Assembly (NCBI RefSeq): GCF_015694735.1
Contig: NZ_JADQDP010000001.1
Location: 1,054,001 to 1,118,000 of the forward strand
Length of the DNA stretch: 64,000 nucleotides
Source of the DNA: Hymenobacter properus
GTDB taxonomy: Bacteria; Bacteroidota; Bacteroidia; Cytophagales; Hymenobacteraceae
Reading direction: 5' to 3'
Numbering within the stretch: position 1 is the first letter of the stretch; every line of letters begins with the position of its first letter. The translations under genes were made by a program, and so were the position numbers. Shown here in pieces: positions 16,699-25,216 of the stretch. A model generated the notes under the pieces. That model was not told the DNA's origin. It was given only the letters and a program-made list of their open reading frames with translations, and did not search any database.

Positions 16699-16827
16699 GT
16701 CATGCTGAGCGGAGTCGAAGCATCTCTACCGCTTCGGCTGGCTCCCCTCTCCTGTGGAGAGGGGCCGGGGGTGAGGTTCCGCCGTTGAACGAAGCGGTAG
16801 AGATGCTTCGACTCCGCTCAGCATGAC
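16699..16827. repeat. Family B inverted repeat (B3) with a family C half inside its loop
   Basis: Perfect 38-nt arms (16699-16736 and 16790-16827) beginning GTCATGCTGAGCGGAGTCGA. The 53-nt loop contains a half copy of family C (about 16740-16779, CTCCCCTCTCC...GGGGGTGAGGTT). It separates the adaptor and pump genes inside an otherwise typical operon. Confidence 0.95.
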
Positions 16828-16860
16828 GTGCTGTTTTCGTGTGTTTTAACGACGATTTTC

Positions 16861-19800
16861 ATGTTCAATATCTTCATTCGCCGGCCGATACTCTCGCTGG
16901 TTATTTCGGTGTTTCTAGTGTTGCTGGGGTCACTAGCGCTGTTCACGCTGCCCATCACGCAGTTTCCCGACATCGTGCCGCCCTCGGTGACCGTCACGGC
17001 CAAGTACACCGGCGCCAACGCCGAGGTGTGCGCCAAGGCCGTGGCCACGCCGCTGGAGCGCGCCATCAACGGCGTGCCGGGCATGACCTACATGAACTCG
17101 GTGAGCTCCAACAACGGGGTGACACTGATTACAGTGTTTTTCAAGGTGGGCACCGACCCGGACCTGGCCGCAGTGGGCGTGCAGAACCGCGTGACGACCA
17201 TTCTGGACGAACTGCCGGAGGAAGTCATCAAGGCCGGTGTAACGACAGAAAAGGAGGTAAACTCCATGCTGCTTTACCTCAACGTGACGAGCGACGACAA
17301 GGCGGTGGGCGAGAAGTTCATCTACAACTTCGCCGACATCAACGTATTGCAGGAGCTCAAGCGTATTGATGGCGTGGGCTTTGCCGAAATCATGGGTTCG
17401 CGAGAGTACTCGATGCGTGTCTGGCTGAAGCCCGACCGAATGGCGGCCTATGATGTGGGCACCGACGAAGTGGTGGCGGCCATTCGGGCCCAGAACGTGG
17501 AGGCCGCGCCGGGCAAATCGGGCGAAAGCTCGGGGGCCGACAAGGCGCAGGCCATGCAGTATGTGCTGCGCTACACGGGCAAATTTTTTGAGCCTGAGGA
17601 GTACCGCAATATCGTGGTGCGGGCCAACGCCGACGGCTCGGTGCTGCGCCTGCGCGAGGTGGCCGACGTGGAATTTGGCTCGCTCACTTACAGCATGGCG
17701 TCAAAAACCGACGGCCGGCCCTCGGCGGCCATCATGCTCAAGCAGCGCCCCGGCTCCAACGCTTCGGACGTGATTGCGGGCGTGAAAAAGCGCATGGCGG
17801 AATTGCAGGCAACCAGCTTTCCGCCCGGCATGAAGTACAGCATTGCCTACGATGTATCGCGCTTCCTCGACGCCTCCATTCACGAGGTGCTGCGCACGCT
17901 GGTGGAAGCATTTTTGCTGGTGTTCGTGATTGTGTACCTGTTTTTGCAGGACTGGCGCTCCACGCTGATTCCGGCGCTGGCGGTTCCGGTGGCGCTGGTG
18001 GGCACGCTATTCTTTATGCAGGTGCTGGGCTTCAGCATCAACCTGCTCACGCTGTTTGCACTGGTGCTGGCCATTGGCATTGTGGTCGATAACGCCATTG
18101 TGGTGGTTGAGGCGGTGCACGCCAAGATGCAGGAGAAGCACCTGCCGGCCCGCGCCGCCACCTTCGAGGCCATGGGCGAAATCAGCTCCTCGCTCATCGC
18201 CATCACGCTGGTGATGTCGGCCGTATTCATCCCAGTGTCCTTCATGGACGGGCCGGTGGGCGTGTTCTACCGGCAGTTTTCGCTCACGCTGGCCATCTCC
18301 ATTGTCATTTCAGGCATCAACGCCGTGACCCTGACGCCGGCGCTGTGCGCGCTGCTGCTGAAGCACACGCCAGTGGCCGAAGGCGAACAGCCGAAAGGAC
18401 TGATTAACCGGTTCTTCGCCGGCTTCAACAAACGCTACGACGCGCTGGCAGGGCGCTACCAGGGGTTGCTTCGGGCCGTGGCCGGCCGGCGCATGATGAC
18501 GCTGCTAGTGCTGGCGGGCTTCTGCGCGGCTACCTGGGGGGTGAATAAAATCCTGCCTTCGGGCTTCATCCCGACCGAGGACCAGGGCATGGTGTACGTG
18601 AACGTGACCACGCCCGCCGGGGCTACCGTGGAACGCACCGAGGCCGTGCTGGACGAAGTGCAGCGCATTGCCAGCCGCCTGGGGCCGGTGGAATCGGTGT
18701 CGACCCTGGCCGGCTACAGTTTGGTGAACGAGGTGGCCGGCTCCAGCTACGGCATGGGCATGATTAACCTCAAGCCCTGGGACGAGCGGAAGCAGTCGGT
18801 GACCCAGTTCATTGCCGAGCTGGAAGAGAAAACCAAGAATATTGCCGACGCCGACATCCAATTCCTGCCGCCGCCCACGGTGCCAGGCTTCGGCAACAGC
18901 AGCGGCTTCGAGCTGCGCCTGCTGGATAAATCGGGCACCGGCGACCTGCAGAAAACGGCCGCCGTGTCGCAAACCTTCCTGGCTTCGTTGCGGAAAGACC
19001 CGGCCATTGGCGGGGCCTTCACCTCCTTCGACCCCAACTTCCCGCAGTACCTCATTCACGTGGACCAAGACATGGCCGCCAAGAAAGGTGTGACTGTGGA
19101 CGCGGCCATGAGTACGCTGCAAACGCTGATGGGCAGCTACTACGCCTCCAACTTCATCCGTTTCGGGCAGATGTACAAGGTGATGGTTCAGGCCGGCCCC
19201 GAATACCGCAGCCGCCCCGAAGACCTGCTGGCCCTACACGTGAAAAACAACCGCGGCGAGATGGTGCCTTTCTCCACTTTCATCAAGCTGGAGCGCGTGT
19301 TCGGCCCCGACCAGCTCACGCGCTACAACATGTACACCTCGGCCATGCTCAACGGTGACGCCGCCCCCGGCTTCTCGTCGGGCGACGCCATCGCAGCCAT
19401 CGAAAAGGTAGCCGCCAAGGAGCTGCCGCGAGGCTACGCCTACGAGTGGAGCGGCATGACGCGCGAGCAAATCCTGAGCGGCGACCAGGCCCTGTACGTA
19501 TTCGGCGTGGTGCTCATCTTCGTGTACCTGCTGCTGGCCGCGCAGTACGAAAGCCTGCTGCTGCCGCTGCCCGTGCTGCTGAGCTTGCCCACCGGCATCT
19601 TCGGCGCCTTTCTCAGCCTCAAGCTGCTGGGCCTCGAAAACAACATCTACGCCCAGGTGGCGCTGGTAATGCTGGTAGGTTTGTTGGGCAAAAACGCCAT
19701 CCTCATCATCGAGTTTGCCGAGCAGCGGCGCCGGGCCGGGGCCAGCGTGCTGGCGGCCGCCGTGGAAGGCGCCGGCTCGCGCCTGCGTCCCATCCTGATG

Positions 19801-20031
19801 ACCTCCTTTGCCTTCATCGCCGGCCTGATTCCGCTGGTGATGGCCAGCGGCGCTGGCGCCCTCGGCAATCGCTCCATCGGCACGGCGGCGGCGGGCGGCA
19901 TGCTCATCGGCACGCTGTTCGGCATGGTGCTGATTCCGGGGCTGTACGTGCTGTTTGCTTCGTTTGAAAAGGTGAAGAACCTGGAAGCAGACGAGGTGGT
20001 GGAGGAAAAGCGGGAGCTAGTGGCGCATTAA
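16861..20031 (+). CDS. RND efflux pump, inner-membrane transporter (AcrB family)
   Basis: 1056 residues, usual for HAE1 pumps. MFNIFIRRPILSLVISVFL begins TM1. The proton-relay motif LALVLAIGIVVDNAIVVVE in TM4 carries the conserved Asp pair region, and large porter loops lie between TM1-2 and TM7-8. The frame extends upstream to 16828, but that part lies in the family B repeat, so the ATG at 16861 is chosen. It exchanges protons for drugs, dyes, bile salts or solvents. It forms a tripartite system with the adaptor before it and the outer-membrane channel after it. Substrate cannot be read from sequence. Confidence 0.95.
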   Translation: MFNIFIRRPILSLVISVFLVLLGSLALFTLPITQFPDIVPPSVTVTAKYTGANAEVCAKAVATPLERAINGVPGMTYMNSVSSNNGVTLITVFFKVGTDPDLAAVGVQNRVTTILDELPEEVIKAGVTTEKEVNSMLLYLNVTSDDKAVGEKFIYNFADINVLQELKRIDGVGFAEIMGSREYSMRVWLKPDRMAAYDVGTDEVVAAIRAQNVEAAPGKSGESSGADKAQAMQYVLRYTGKFFEPEEYRNIVVRANADGSVLRLREVADVEFGSLTYSMASKTDGRPSAAIMLKQRPGSNASDVIAGVKKRMAELQATSFPPGMKYSIAYDVSRFLDASIHEVLRTLVEAFLLVFVIVYLFLQDWRSTLIPALAVPVALVGTLFFMQVLGFSINLLTLFALVLAIGIVVDNAIVVVEAVHAKMQEKHLPARAATFEAMGEISSSLIAITLVMSAVFIPVSFMDGPVGVFYRQFSLTLAISIVISGINAVTLTPALCALLLKHTPVAEGEQPKGLINRFFAGFNKRYDALAGRYQGLLRAVAGRRMMTLLVLAGFCAATWGVNKILPSGFIPTEDQGMVYVNVTTPAGATVERTEAVLDEVQRIASRLGPVESVSTLAGYSLVNEVAGSSYGMGMINLKPWDERKQSVTQFIAELEEKTKNIADADIQFLPPPTVPGFGNSSGFELRLLDKSGTGDLQKTAAVSQTFLASLRKDPAIGGAFTSFDPNFPQYLIHVDQDMAAKKGVTVDAAMSTLQTLMGSYYASNFIRFGQMYKVMVQAGPEYRSRPEDLLALHVKNNRGEMVPFSTFIKLERVFGPDQLTRYNMYTSAMLNGDAAPGFSSGDAIAAIEKVAAKELPRGYAYEWSGMTREQILSGDQALYVFGVVLIFVYLLLAAQYESLLLPLPVLLSLPTGIFGAFLSLKLLGLENNIYAQVALVMLVGLLGKNAILIIEFAEQRRRAGASVLAAAVEGAGSRLRPILMTSFAFIAGLIPLVMASGAGALGNRSIGTAAAGGMLIGTLFGMVLIPGLYVLFASFEKVKNLEADEVVEEKRELVAH

Positions 20032-20222
20032 CCTCACCCCCGGCCCCTCTCCTTGGGGAGAGGGGAGCCTGACGATTTTTAGCGCGGACTTTTAGTCCGC
20101 GAATTGATTGACCAACATGGCCCATGCGAGGACTAAAAGTCCACGCCATATCACCCGCGCCGCCTCGGCTCCCCCTCTCTTAAGGAGAGGGGGCCGGCCC
20201 CGAAGGGGTCCCGTGAGGCGCC
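20030..20222. repeat. Composite repeat C-A-C
   Basis: A family C half (20030-20074, starting within the pump stop codon), a family A inverted repeat (arms near 20080-20101 and 20126-20149, TAGCGCGGACTTTTAGTCCG and its partner) and another family C half (20168-20222) lie in a row. The A element appears to split one C element, as an insertion would. Confidence 0.85.
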
Positions 20223-20239
20223 GCGCCAAAACGAATAAT

Positions 20240-21673
20240 ATGCGCTTTCTCCCTGCTCTTCTCTCCGTCCTTCTCCTCGCCGCGGGCTGCCGCGTGGCCG
20301 CGCCCGCCGACCCCACCGGCGCCCCAGCCGTGCCCGCCGCCTTCACGCAGCCCACAGCCGACACGGCCAGCGCCGGGCGCCAACCCTGGCGGCAGTTCTT
20401 CCAGGACCCCGCCCTCACGGCCCTCATCGACACGGCCCTGCGCCGGAACCTGGACTTGCAGGTGGCTTTGCAGCGCGTCGAAACGGCCCGCGCCAACTAC
20501 CTGGCCCGGCGCGGCGCCCTGCTGCCCACCGTGGCCGCCGCAGCCACGGCCGGCGCCGACCGCTACGGCCGCTACACCCTCAACGGCGTGGGCAACTTCG
20601 ACACCAACCTCTCGCCCAACATCGATGGGCAGCAACGCATCCCGGGCCCGGTGACGCCGGATTTTTTCGTGGGCCTGCGCAGCTCCTGGGAAATTGACAT
20701 CTGGGGCAAGCTAAAGCAACGCCGCCAGGCCGCCTACCTGCGGGTGCTGGCCTCGGAGCAGGGCCGCCACCTGGTGACGACTAACGTGGTGGCTGAGGTG
20801 GCCCGCCTCTACTACGAGCTGCTGACGGCTGACAATCAGCTGGCCGTGCTCGACCGCAACATCAGCTTGCAGCGCGAGGCCCTCAAGCTAATGCGCATCC
20901 AGAAGGAGGCCGGCCGGGCCAATGAGCTGGCCGTGCAGCAGTTTGCCGCCCAGGTGGTGCGCACCGAAAGCCTCCTGCACGAAGCCCGCCAGCGCGTGAC
21001 CGAAGCCGAAACCGGCCTCAATCAGCTGTTGGGCCGCTACCAGCAGCCCATCACGCGGGGCCGGCCGCTGCCCGGCCAGGTGCTGCCCGAGCGCCTGAGC
21101 GCCGGCGTGCCCGCCTCGGCCCTGCTGCGCCGCCCCGATGTGCGCCAAGCTGAGTTGGAGTTGCAGGCCACCCGCGCCGACGTGGCCGCCGCCCGCGCTG
21201 CCTTCCTGCCCTCGCTCACCCTCACGCCCTACGTGGGCTTCAACTCCTACCGCACCGGCACACTATTCGACCCCAGCTCTTTGGCCTACGGGGCCCTGGC
21301 TGGCCTCACCGGCCCGCTGCTGAACCGGGCCCAGTTCAAGGCTGATTTCCGCCTGGCCACGGCCGGCAGCTACGAAGCCTACTACCGCTACCAGCAAAGC
21401 CTGCAAACTGGCTTTCGCGAAGTAGTGAACGGCTTGCAGGGCCTGGAAAACTACCGCGCTGCCGCCGCCGCCCGCCAGCAGGAAGTGGAGCTGCTCACTA
21501 AAGCCGTGACGACATCCAACAAGCTGTTCGTGGCCGGCTACGCTACCTACCTCGAAGTCATCACGGCCCAGCGCAGCGTGCTGGAAGCTGAATTGAGCCT
21601 GGCCGAGTCGCGCCAGCGGCAGCTGCTGCAAAGCGTGAGCTTGTACCGAGCCCTGGGGGGCGGCTGGCAGTAG
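20240..21673 (+). CDS. Outer-membrane efflux channel lipoprotein (TolC/OprM/NodT type)
   Basis: 477 residues from the ATG at 20240. MRFLPALLSVLLLAAGC is a lipoprotein signal. Two internally similar OEP halves follow: ALIDTALRRNLDLQVALQRVETARA (first) and LLRRPDVRQAELELQATRADVAAARAAFLPSL (second), the latter being a NodT-type hallmark. WEIDIWGKLKQRRQAA and LGRY..P are also typical. It completes the tripartite pump with the two genes upstream. The frame upstream of 20240 runs through the repeat composite and is not coding. A terminator follows. Confidence 0.92.
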   Translation: MRFLPALLSVLLLAAGCRVAAPADPTGAPAVPAAFTQPTADTASAGRQPWRQFFQDPALTALIDTALRRNLDLQVALQRVETARANYLARRGALLPTVAAAATAGADRYGRYTLNGVGNFDTNLSPNIDGQQRIPGPVTPDFFVGLRSSWEIDIWGKLKQRRQAAYLRVLASEQGRHLVTTNVVAEVARLYYELLTADNQLAVLDRNISLQREALKLMRIQKEAGRANELAVQQFAAQVVRTESLLHEARQRVTEAETGLNQLLGRYQQPITRGRPLPGQVLPERLSAGVPASALLRRPDVRQAELELQATRADVAAARAAFLPSLTLTPYVGFNSYRTGTLFDPSSLAYGALAGLTGPLLNRAQFKADFRLATAGSYEAYYRYQQSLQTGFREVVNGLQGLENYRAAAAARQQEVELLTKAVTTSNKLFVAGYATYLEVITAQRSVLEAELSLAESRQRQLLQSVSLYRALGGGWQ

Positions 21674-21721
21674 CGAACCTGAGTGCCTGTAGGGTCCCGA
21701 AGAACGGTTTTATTTCGAGAG

Positions 21722-21752
21722 AAGCCCGGTGCCATGAGGTGCCGGGCTTCTT
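21722..21752 (+). terminator. Terminator of the efflux operon
   Basis: AAGCCCGGTGCC...GGTGCCGGGCTTCTT hairpin 50 nt after the channel gene, with nearly the same stem as the terminator at 12605. Confidence 0.75.
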
Positions 21753-21956
21753 GGTTTACGGCCTGTGGGCTTAACTTAATTCGCGCGCTGCTGTAGTAGG
21801 CACAATGCGCTGAATTCGTCTTGCTTTCAATGCTTTGGCAGTGTAAACAAACCTCCACCGTCTGCTTTTTCTCGCAACCTTTCGGTTGGCTTCGCCGAAA
21901 GACAATCCGGCTGGGCTGCATTGCTCCTGCCTTCAACACGCACCTTTCCGCATCTT

Positions 21957-22760
21957 ATGAGCCACCCCAATAGCCCCCGCGTTAGCGCCGACCTGGCCGC
22001 CGCTTCGGCCCCCTCCCACGCCAGCGACGCGCAGGCCCTACCTACCCAAGACACCCCCAATGCTGCCAACAACGGCGCCGCCGATTCGGCTGCCCCGGCC
22101 ACGGGTCCGACTGCACTGCTGACCCAAGCCAAGCAATGGGCGCAGAGCGTCAGCCTGCCCGATTCACTGAAGGAAGTGCCGGCGCCCCTCCAACGCTTGG
22201 CAGGCCAGGCCGGCAGCGGCTGGCGCCAGCTTTCCACCACCCAGAAAGTGGTGGGCGGCGCGCTGCTGGCCGGCGCGGGCTGGCTTGTGCTGCGCCCCGG
22301 CAAAGCCGCCCGGCGCCGCAAGGCCCTGAACCCCGTCGACACGCTGCACGAGCTGCTGCTGTTCGTGAATGACCGGGTGCAGGGCTACCGCCGCGCCGCC
22401 AGCGAGAGCCATGACGCCGACCTGCGCAACTATTACGAGGACTTGGCGGGCCAGAGCAAGCAGTTTGCCATTCGCCTCAACGGCTACCTGCGCGTGCAGC
22501 AGCACGCCCCCGAAACCGGCACCACCCTCAAAGGCAAGCTCTACCGCGCCTGGATGGAAGCCAAAGCGGCCGTGACGGGCTACAGCGAAACCGCCGTGCT
22601 GGCCTCCAACGTGTATGGCGAGGAGTGGGCCCTGTCCGCCTACGAGGCCGCTCTGCGCGACCGCACCGTGACGGGCACCCTGCGCCGGGAAATCGAGCGC
22701 CAGTACGAGGTTTCCCAGCAGACCTACCACCATCTGCAACAGCTGCAGGCGCAGTATTAG
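21957..22760 (+). CDS. PA2169-like four-helix-bundle protein with a disordered N-terminus
   Basis: 267 residues. Residues 1-65 are Ala/Ser/Pro-rich and probably disordered. A hydrophobic stretch (about 96-112, VVGGALLAGAGWLVL) may be a membrane helix. Residues 125-265 match the PA2169/DUF2383 four-helix bundle: LHELLLFVNDRVQGYRRAASES, LRNYYEDLAGQSKQFAIRLNGYL and EEWALSAYEAAL. DUF2383 belongs to the ferritin-like superfamily, but metal ligands are not obvious. Function unknown, likely stress-related by family context. The gene is monocistronic with a strong terminator. Confidence 0.75.
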   Translation: MSHPNSPRVSADLAAASAPSHASDAQALPTQDTPNAANNGAADSAAPATGPTALLTQAKQWAQSVSLPDSLKEVPAPLQRLAGQAGSGWRQLSTTQKVVGGALLAGAGWLVLRPGKAARRRKALNPVDTLHELLLFVNDRVQGYRRAASESHDADLRNYYEDLAGQSKQFAIRLNGYLRVQQHAPETGTTLKGKLYRAWMEAKAAVTGYSETAVLASNVYGEEWALSAYEAALRDRTVTGTLRREIERQYEVSQQTYHHLQQLQAQY

Positions 22761-22784
22761 GCGCTGGGGCTACTTATTTCCACC

Positions 22785-22823
22785 AATAAAACGAGCGGAC
22801 CCGTTGGGCCCGCTCGTTTTATT
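22785..22823. terminator. Bidirectional terminator
   Basis: Perfect 14-bp stem AATAAAACGAGCGG / CCGCTCGTTTTATT between the convergent helical-bundle gene and the PAS kinase gene. Confidence 0.85.
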
Positions 22824-22891
22824 CGGCCTATTCCTTAGCAAGCGGCTACCCTTAAGTACTGGCTGCATTGGCGTCTCGCCACCAAGCGCCC

Positions 22892-24895
22892 TCAGCCCTG
22901 GTTGCTTTCGGCCAAGGGCAGGTGCACGAAGAAGGTGGTACCGGCCCCAAGCTGGGAGTGCACCTCTACCCGGCCGCCGGCATTTTCCACCATGCGCTTC
23001 ACCATGTAGAGGCCGACGCCCGAGCCCTCCACGTGGTCGTGAAAGCGCTGAAACATGGTGAACAGCTTGGGCAGCTGGTGCGCCGCTATGCCCAGGCCGT
23101 TGTCGTGCACTTCGAGCACCGTGAAACCCACGCGCTGGTGGCCGCGCACGTCCACGTGGGGCCGGCGGTCGGGGTGGTGGTACTTGAGGGCGTTGCTGAG
23201 CAGGTTGTACACGATGCTGCGCAGGTTCTTTTCCGCGAAGGCCACGGCCGGCAAGCCGTCGAGGTGCACGCGGAGCTCGGCGTTGGTTTCGCGCAGCAGC
23301 GGGGCCAGGTCGAGGCGCACGTCTTCGACCACGGCGGCCAGGTCGACGGCGCTTAACGAAGGCGCATGCTCCTTCTGGAGCTTCGACACGGCGGTGAGGT
23401 GGTCGAGGGTACGCTTGAAACGCTCCACCGAGTCGAGCATGCGCACCAGCGTGGGGCCAATGGTTTCGTGCGCGGCCACGGCCGGCGGCAGTTCTTCGCG
23501 CAGTAGCGTGAGCAGGCCTTCGATGTTGGCGATGGGGGCCTTCAAGTCGTGCGAGGCGGTGTAGATGAAGTTGTCGAGGTCGGCGTTGGTGCGCCGCAGC
23601 TGCTCGTTGGCCAGCTTGAGCTCGGTGATGTCGATGGCCGAGCCCACGTAGCCGTACAGCTCGCCGCCCGCCAGGAAGCTGGGCGCGCCCTGGGCCAGCA
23701 GCCAGCGGTACTGCCCATCATAGCGCCGCATGCGGTGCTCCAGCACGTAGGGCCGGCGCTGCGCAATGGCCTCCACCAGCGTGGCCTGGGCCAGCTCCCG
23801 CTCGTCGGGGTGCAGGTAGGGTCCCCAGCCGGTGGCGCTGTACTGCTGCTCGGTTTCGAGGCCCACGAAGTCGAGAAAGGCGCGGTTAGTGTAGCGGATG
23901 GACCCGTCTGGGTGCACGGCCCATACCTGGTTGGGCGCCGCGTCGGCCATGATGCGGAAGCGGGCTTCGCTTTCTCGCAGCTCGGCCGTGCGGGCCTGCA
24001 CGCGGGTTTCGAGGGCCTGGTTGAGCTGCTCCACCTGCTGCCGGGCCCGCACCTGCTCGGTCACTTCGGTGCCCACTGTGAAAATGCCCTTCACGCGGCC
24101 GTCGGGCCCGCGCTGGGGCTCAAACACCATGTTCCAATACACCGTTTCCTGCCGGCCGTGGCGGAAAATGATGGAGGCCTGCTCGCTGGCTAGGTGCGGC
24201 TGGCCCAGGGTGAACACCCGCTCAAAAATAGCCAGCACCTCGGGCGTGGCAGCTTCGGGCATCACCTCAAACACGGGCCGGTGCAGCACGGCCTCCCGCG
24301 TGCGGCCCCAGATGGCCAGCGTGGTGGCGTTGGCAAACTCCACGCGGTGCTCCGGGCCCTGGTACAGGGCCACGGCCACCGGGGCCACCTCCAGAAAGTG
24401 TTGCAATTCGTGGCGGTGATAGGCAGCCTCGGCGTGCGCCGCCTGCTCGCTGGCCCGGCTTTCGCGCAGACGCTGCGCGGCCACGCGGCTGGCCGTGATG
24501 TCCTGCACCGATTGGATGATGTACTCCACCTCCCCGGCCGCGTCGAGCACAGGGGTGTGGCGCGGCAGCCAGTGGCGCTCCACAAACCGGCCGGGGTGGG
24601 CACGGTCGGGCACGTCGTAGTGCTGCGGGGCCATGTCGTGCGGTTGGCGAGTGGCCAGCACCTGCTCCAGCGAAGCGCGCACGTTGGCCACGGCATTGGC
24701 CTCGGGGGTGAGCGGGTTGTCGGGAAAAGCATCGAAGATAAATTCTCCGATGATGGCCTCCCGCTCGGCTAGCGTCGCGGCCAGATAGTCGTCGCTGGCC
24801 GCCACAATCACCCAGTCCGGCGACAGCAGCAGCGTAGCCCCGGGCAGGGCGTTGAAAACGGGCAGCAGGTTGGTCGATGGGTGGGCCAGGGGCAT
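22892..24895 (-). CDS. Cytoplasmic PAS-domain sensor histidine kinase
   Basis: 667 residues from the ATG at 24895; a TTG at 24928 would add 11. No membrane helix. Three PAS domains are recognisable: about 10-135 (FNALPGATLLLSPDW), 165-285 (LEVAPVAVALYQG, ending with a PAC segment GIFTVGTEVTEQ) and 310-420 (DAAPNQVWAVHPDGSIRYTN, PAC YVGSAIDITELK). HisKA has YTASHDLKAPIANIEG, with the phospho-His in SHDLKAP; HATPase_c has NLLSNALKYHHP, VHDNGLGI and GVGLYMVKRMVENAGG. The ASHDLKAP box is common in Bacteroidota phytochrome-like and hybrid kinases. No response regulator is adjacent, so it is an orphan kinase. Confidence 0.9.
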   Translation of the reverse strand: MPLAHPSTNLLPVFNALPGATLLLSPDWVIVAASDDYLAATLAEREAIIGEFIFDAFPDNPLTPEANAVANVRASLEQVLATRQPHDMAPQHYDVPDRAHPGRFVERHWLPRHTPVLDAAGEVEYIIQSVQDITASRVAAQRLRESRASEQAAHAEAAYHRHELQHFLEVAPVAVALYQGPEHRVEFANATTLAIWGRTREAVLHRPVFEVMPEAATPEVLAIFERVFTLGQPHLASEQASIIFRHGRQETVYWNMVFEPQRGPDGRVKGIFTVGTEVTEQVRARQQVEQLNQALETRVQARTAELRESEARFRIMADAAPNQVWAVHPDGSIRYTNRAFLDFVGLETEQQYSATGWGPYLHPDERELAQATLVEAIAQRRPYVLEHRMRRYDGQYRWLLAQGAPSFLAGGELYGYVGSAIDITELKLANEQLRRTNADLDNFIYTASHDLKAPIANIEGLLTLLREELPPAVAAHETIGPTLVRMLDSVERFKRTLDHLTAVSKLQKEHAPSLSAVDLAAVVEDVRLDLAPLLRETNAELRVHLDGLPAVAFAEKNLRSIVYNLLSNALKYHHPDRRPHVDVRGHQRVGFTVLEVHDNGLGIAAHQLPKLFTMFQRFHDHVEGSGVGLYMVKRMVENAGGRVEVHSQLGAGTTFFVHLPLAESNQG

Positions 24896-25203
24896 CGTGG
24901 CGGCAGGTTCGGAGGTAGACGGTAGCAAAGGTCGGCTTTATTGGACCACAATAGCCGGAACGAGGGGGAAGCCATTCGGATGGAACAGCGCGAGGTATTG
25001 TTCGTCGGTTTAAATGAACAGCACAAGTTTACATATTTTCTTCGCCGATGACAGATGCACCGCGCTGCCGGCTTCGTGGCGCAACTTCCGCCTCAGAAGC
25101 AGCCGCGCTAGCCGAAATTTTATTAAAAGAACCACTCGAATCGCGGCATATTAGGAGTGCGGTGCGGGCGCCCGGCAAGCTACCACCGGTTGAGCAGCGC
25201 CCG
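24896..25203. other. Divergent intergenic region between kinase and recQ
   Basis: About 310 nt. On the minus strand a GACCTTTG near 24930-24940 is one base from the -7 consensus and could serve the kinase. The middle is mixed in composition with an AT-rich patch (25010-25040). A frame at 25048-25263 shows no motif. Confidence 0.4.
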
Positions 25204-25211
25204 TATCTTCG
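25204..25211 (+). promoter_or_regulatory. -7 element of recQ
   Basis: TATCTTCG (one base from TAnnTTTG) ends 5 nt before the recQ ATG, so the transcript would have almost no leader. Confidence 0.5.
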
Positions 25212-25216
25212 CCCCC

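Noticed and set aside
16828..16860. Upstream start of the RND pump
   Set aside because: These codons fall in the end of a family B repeat; family members begin at MFNIFIRRP.
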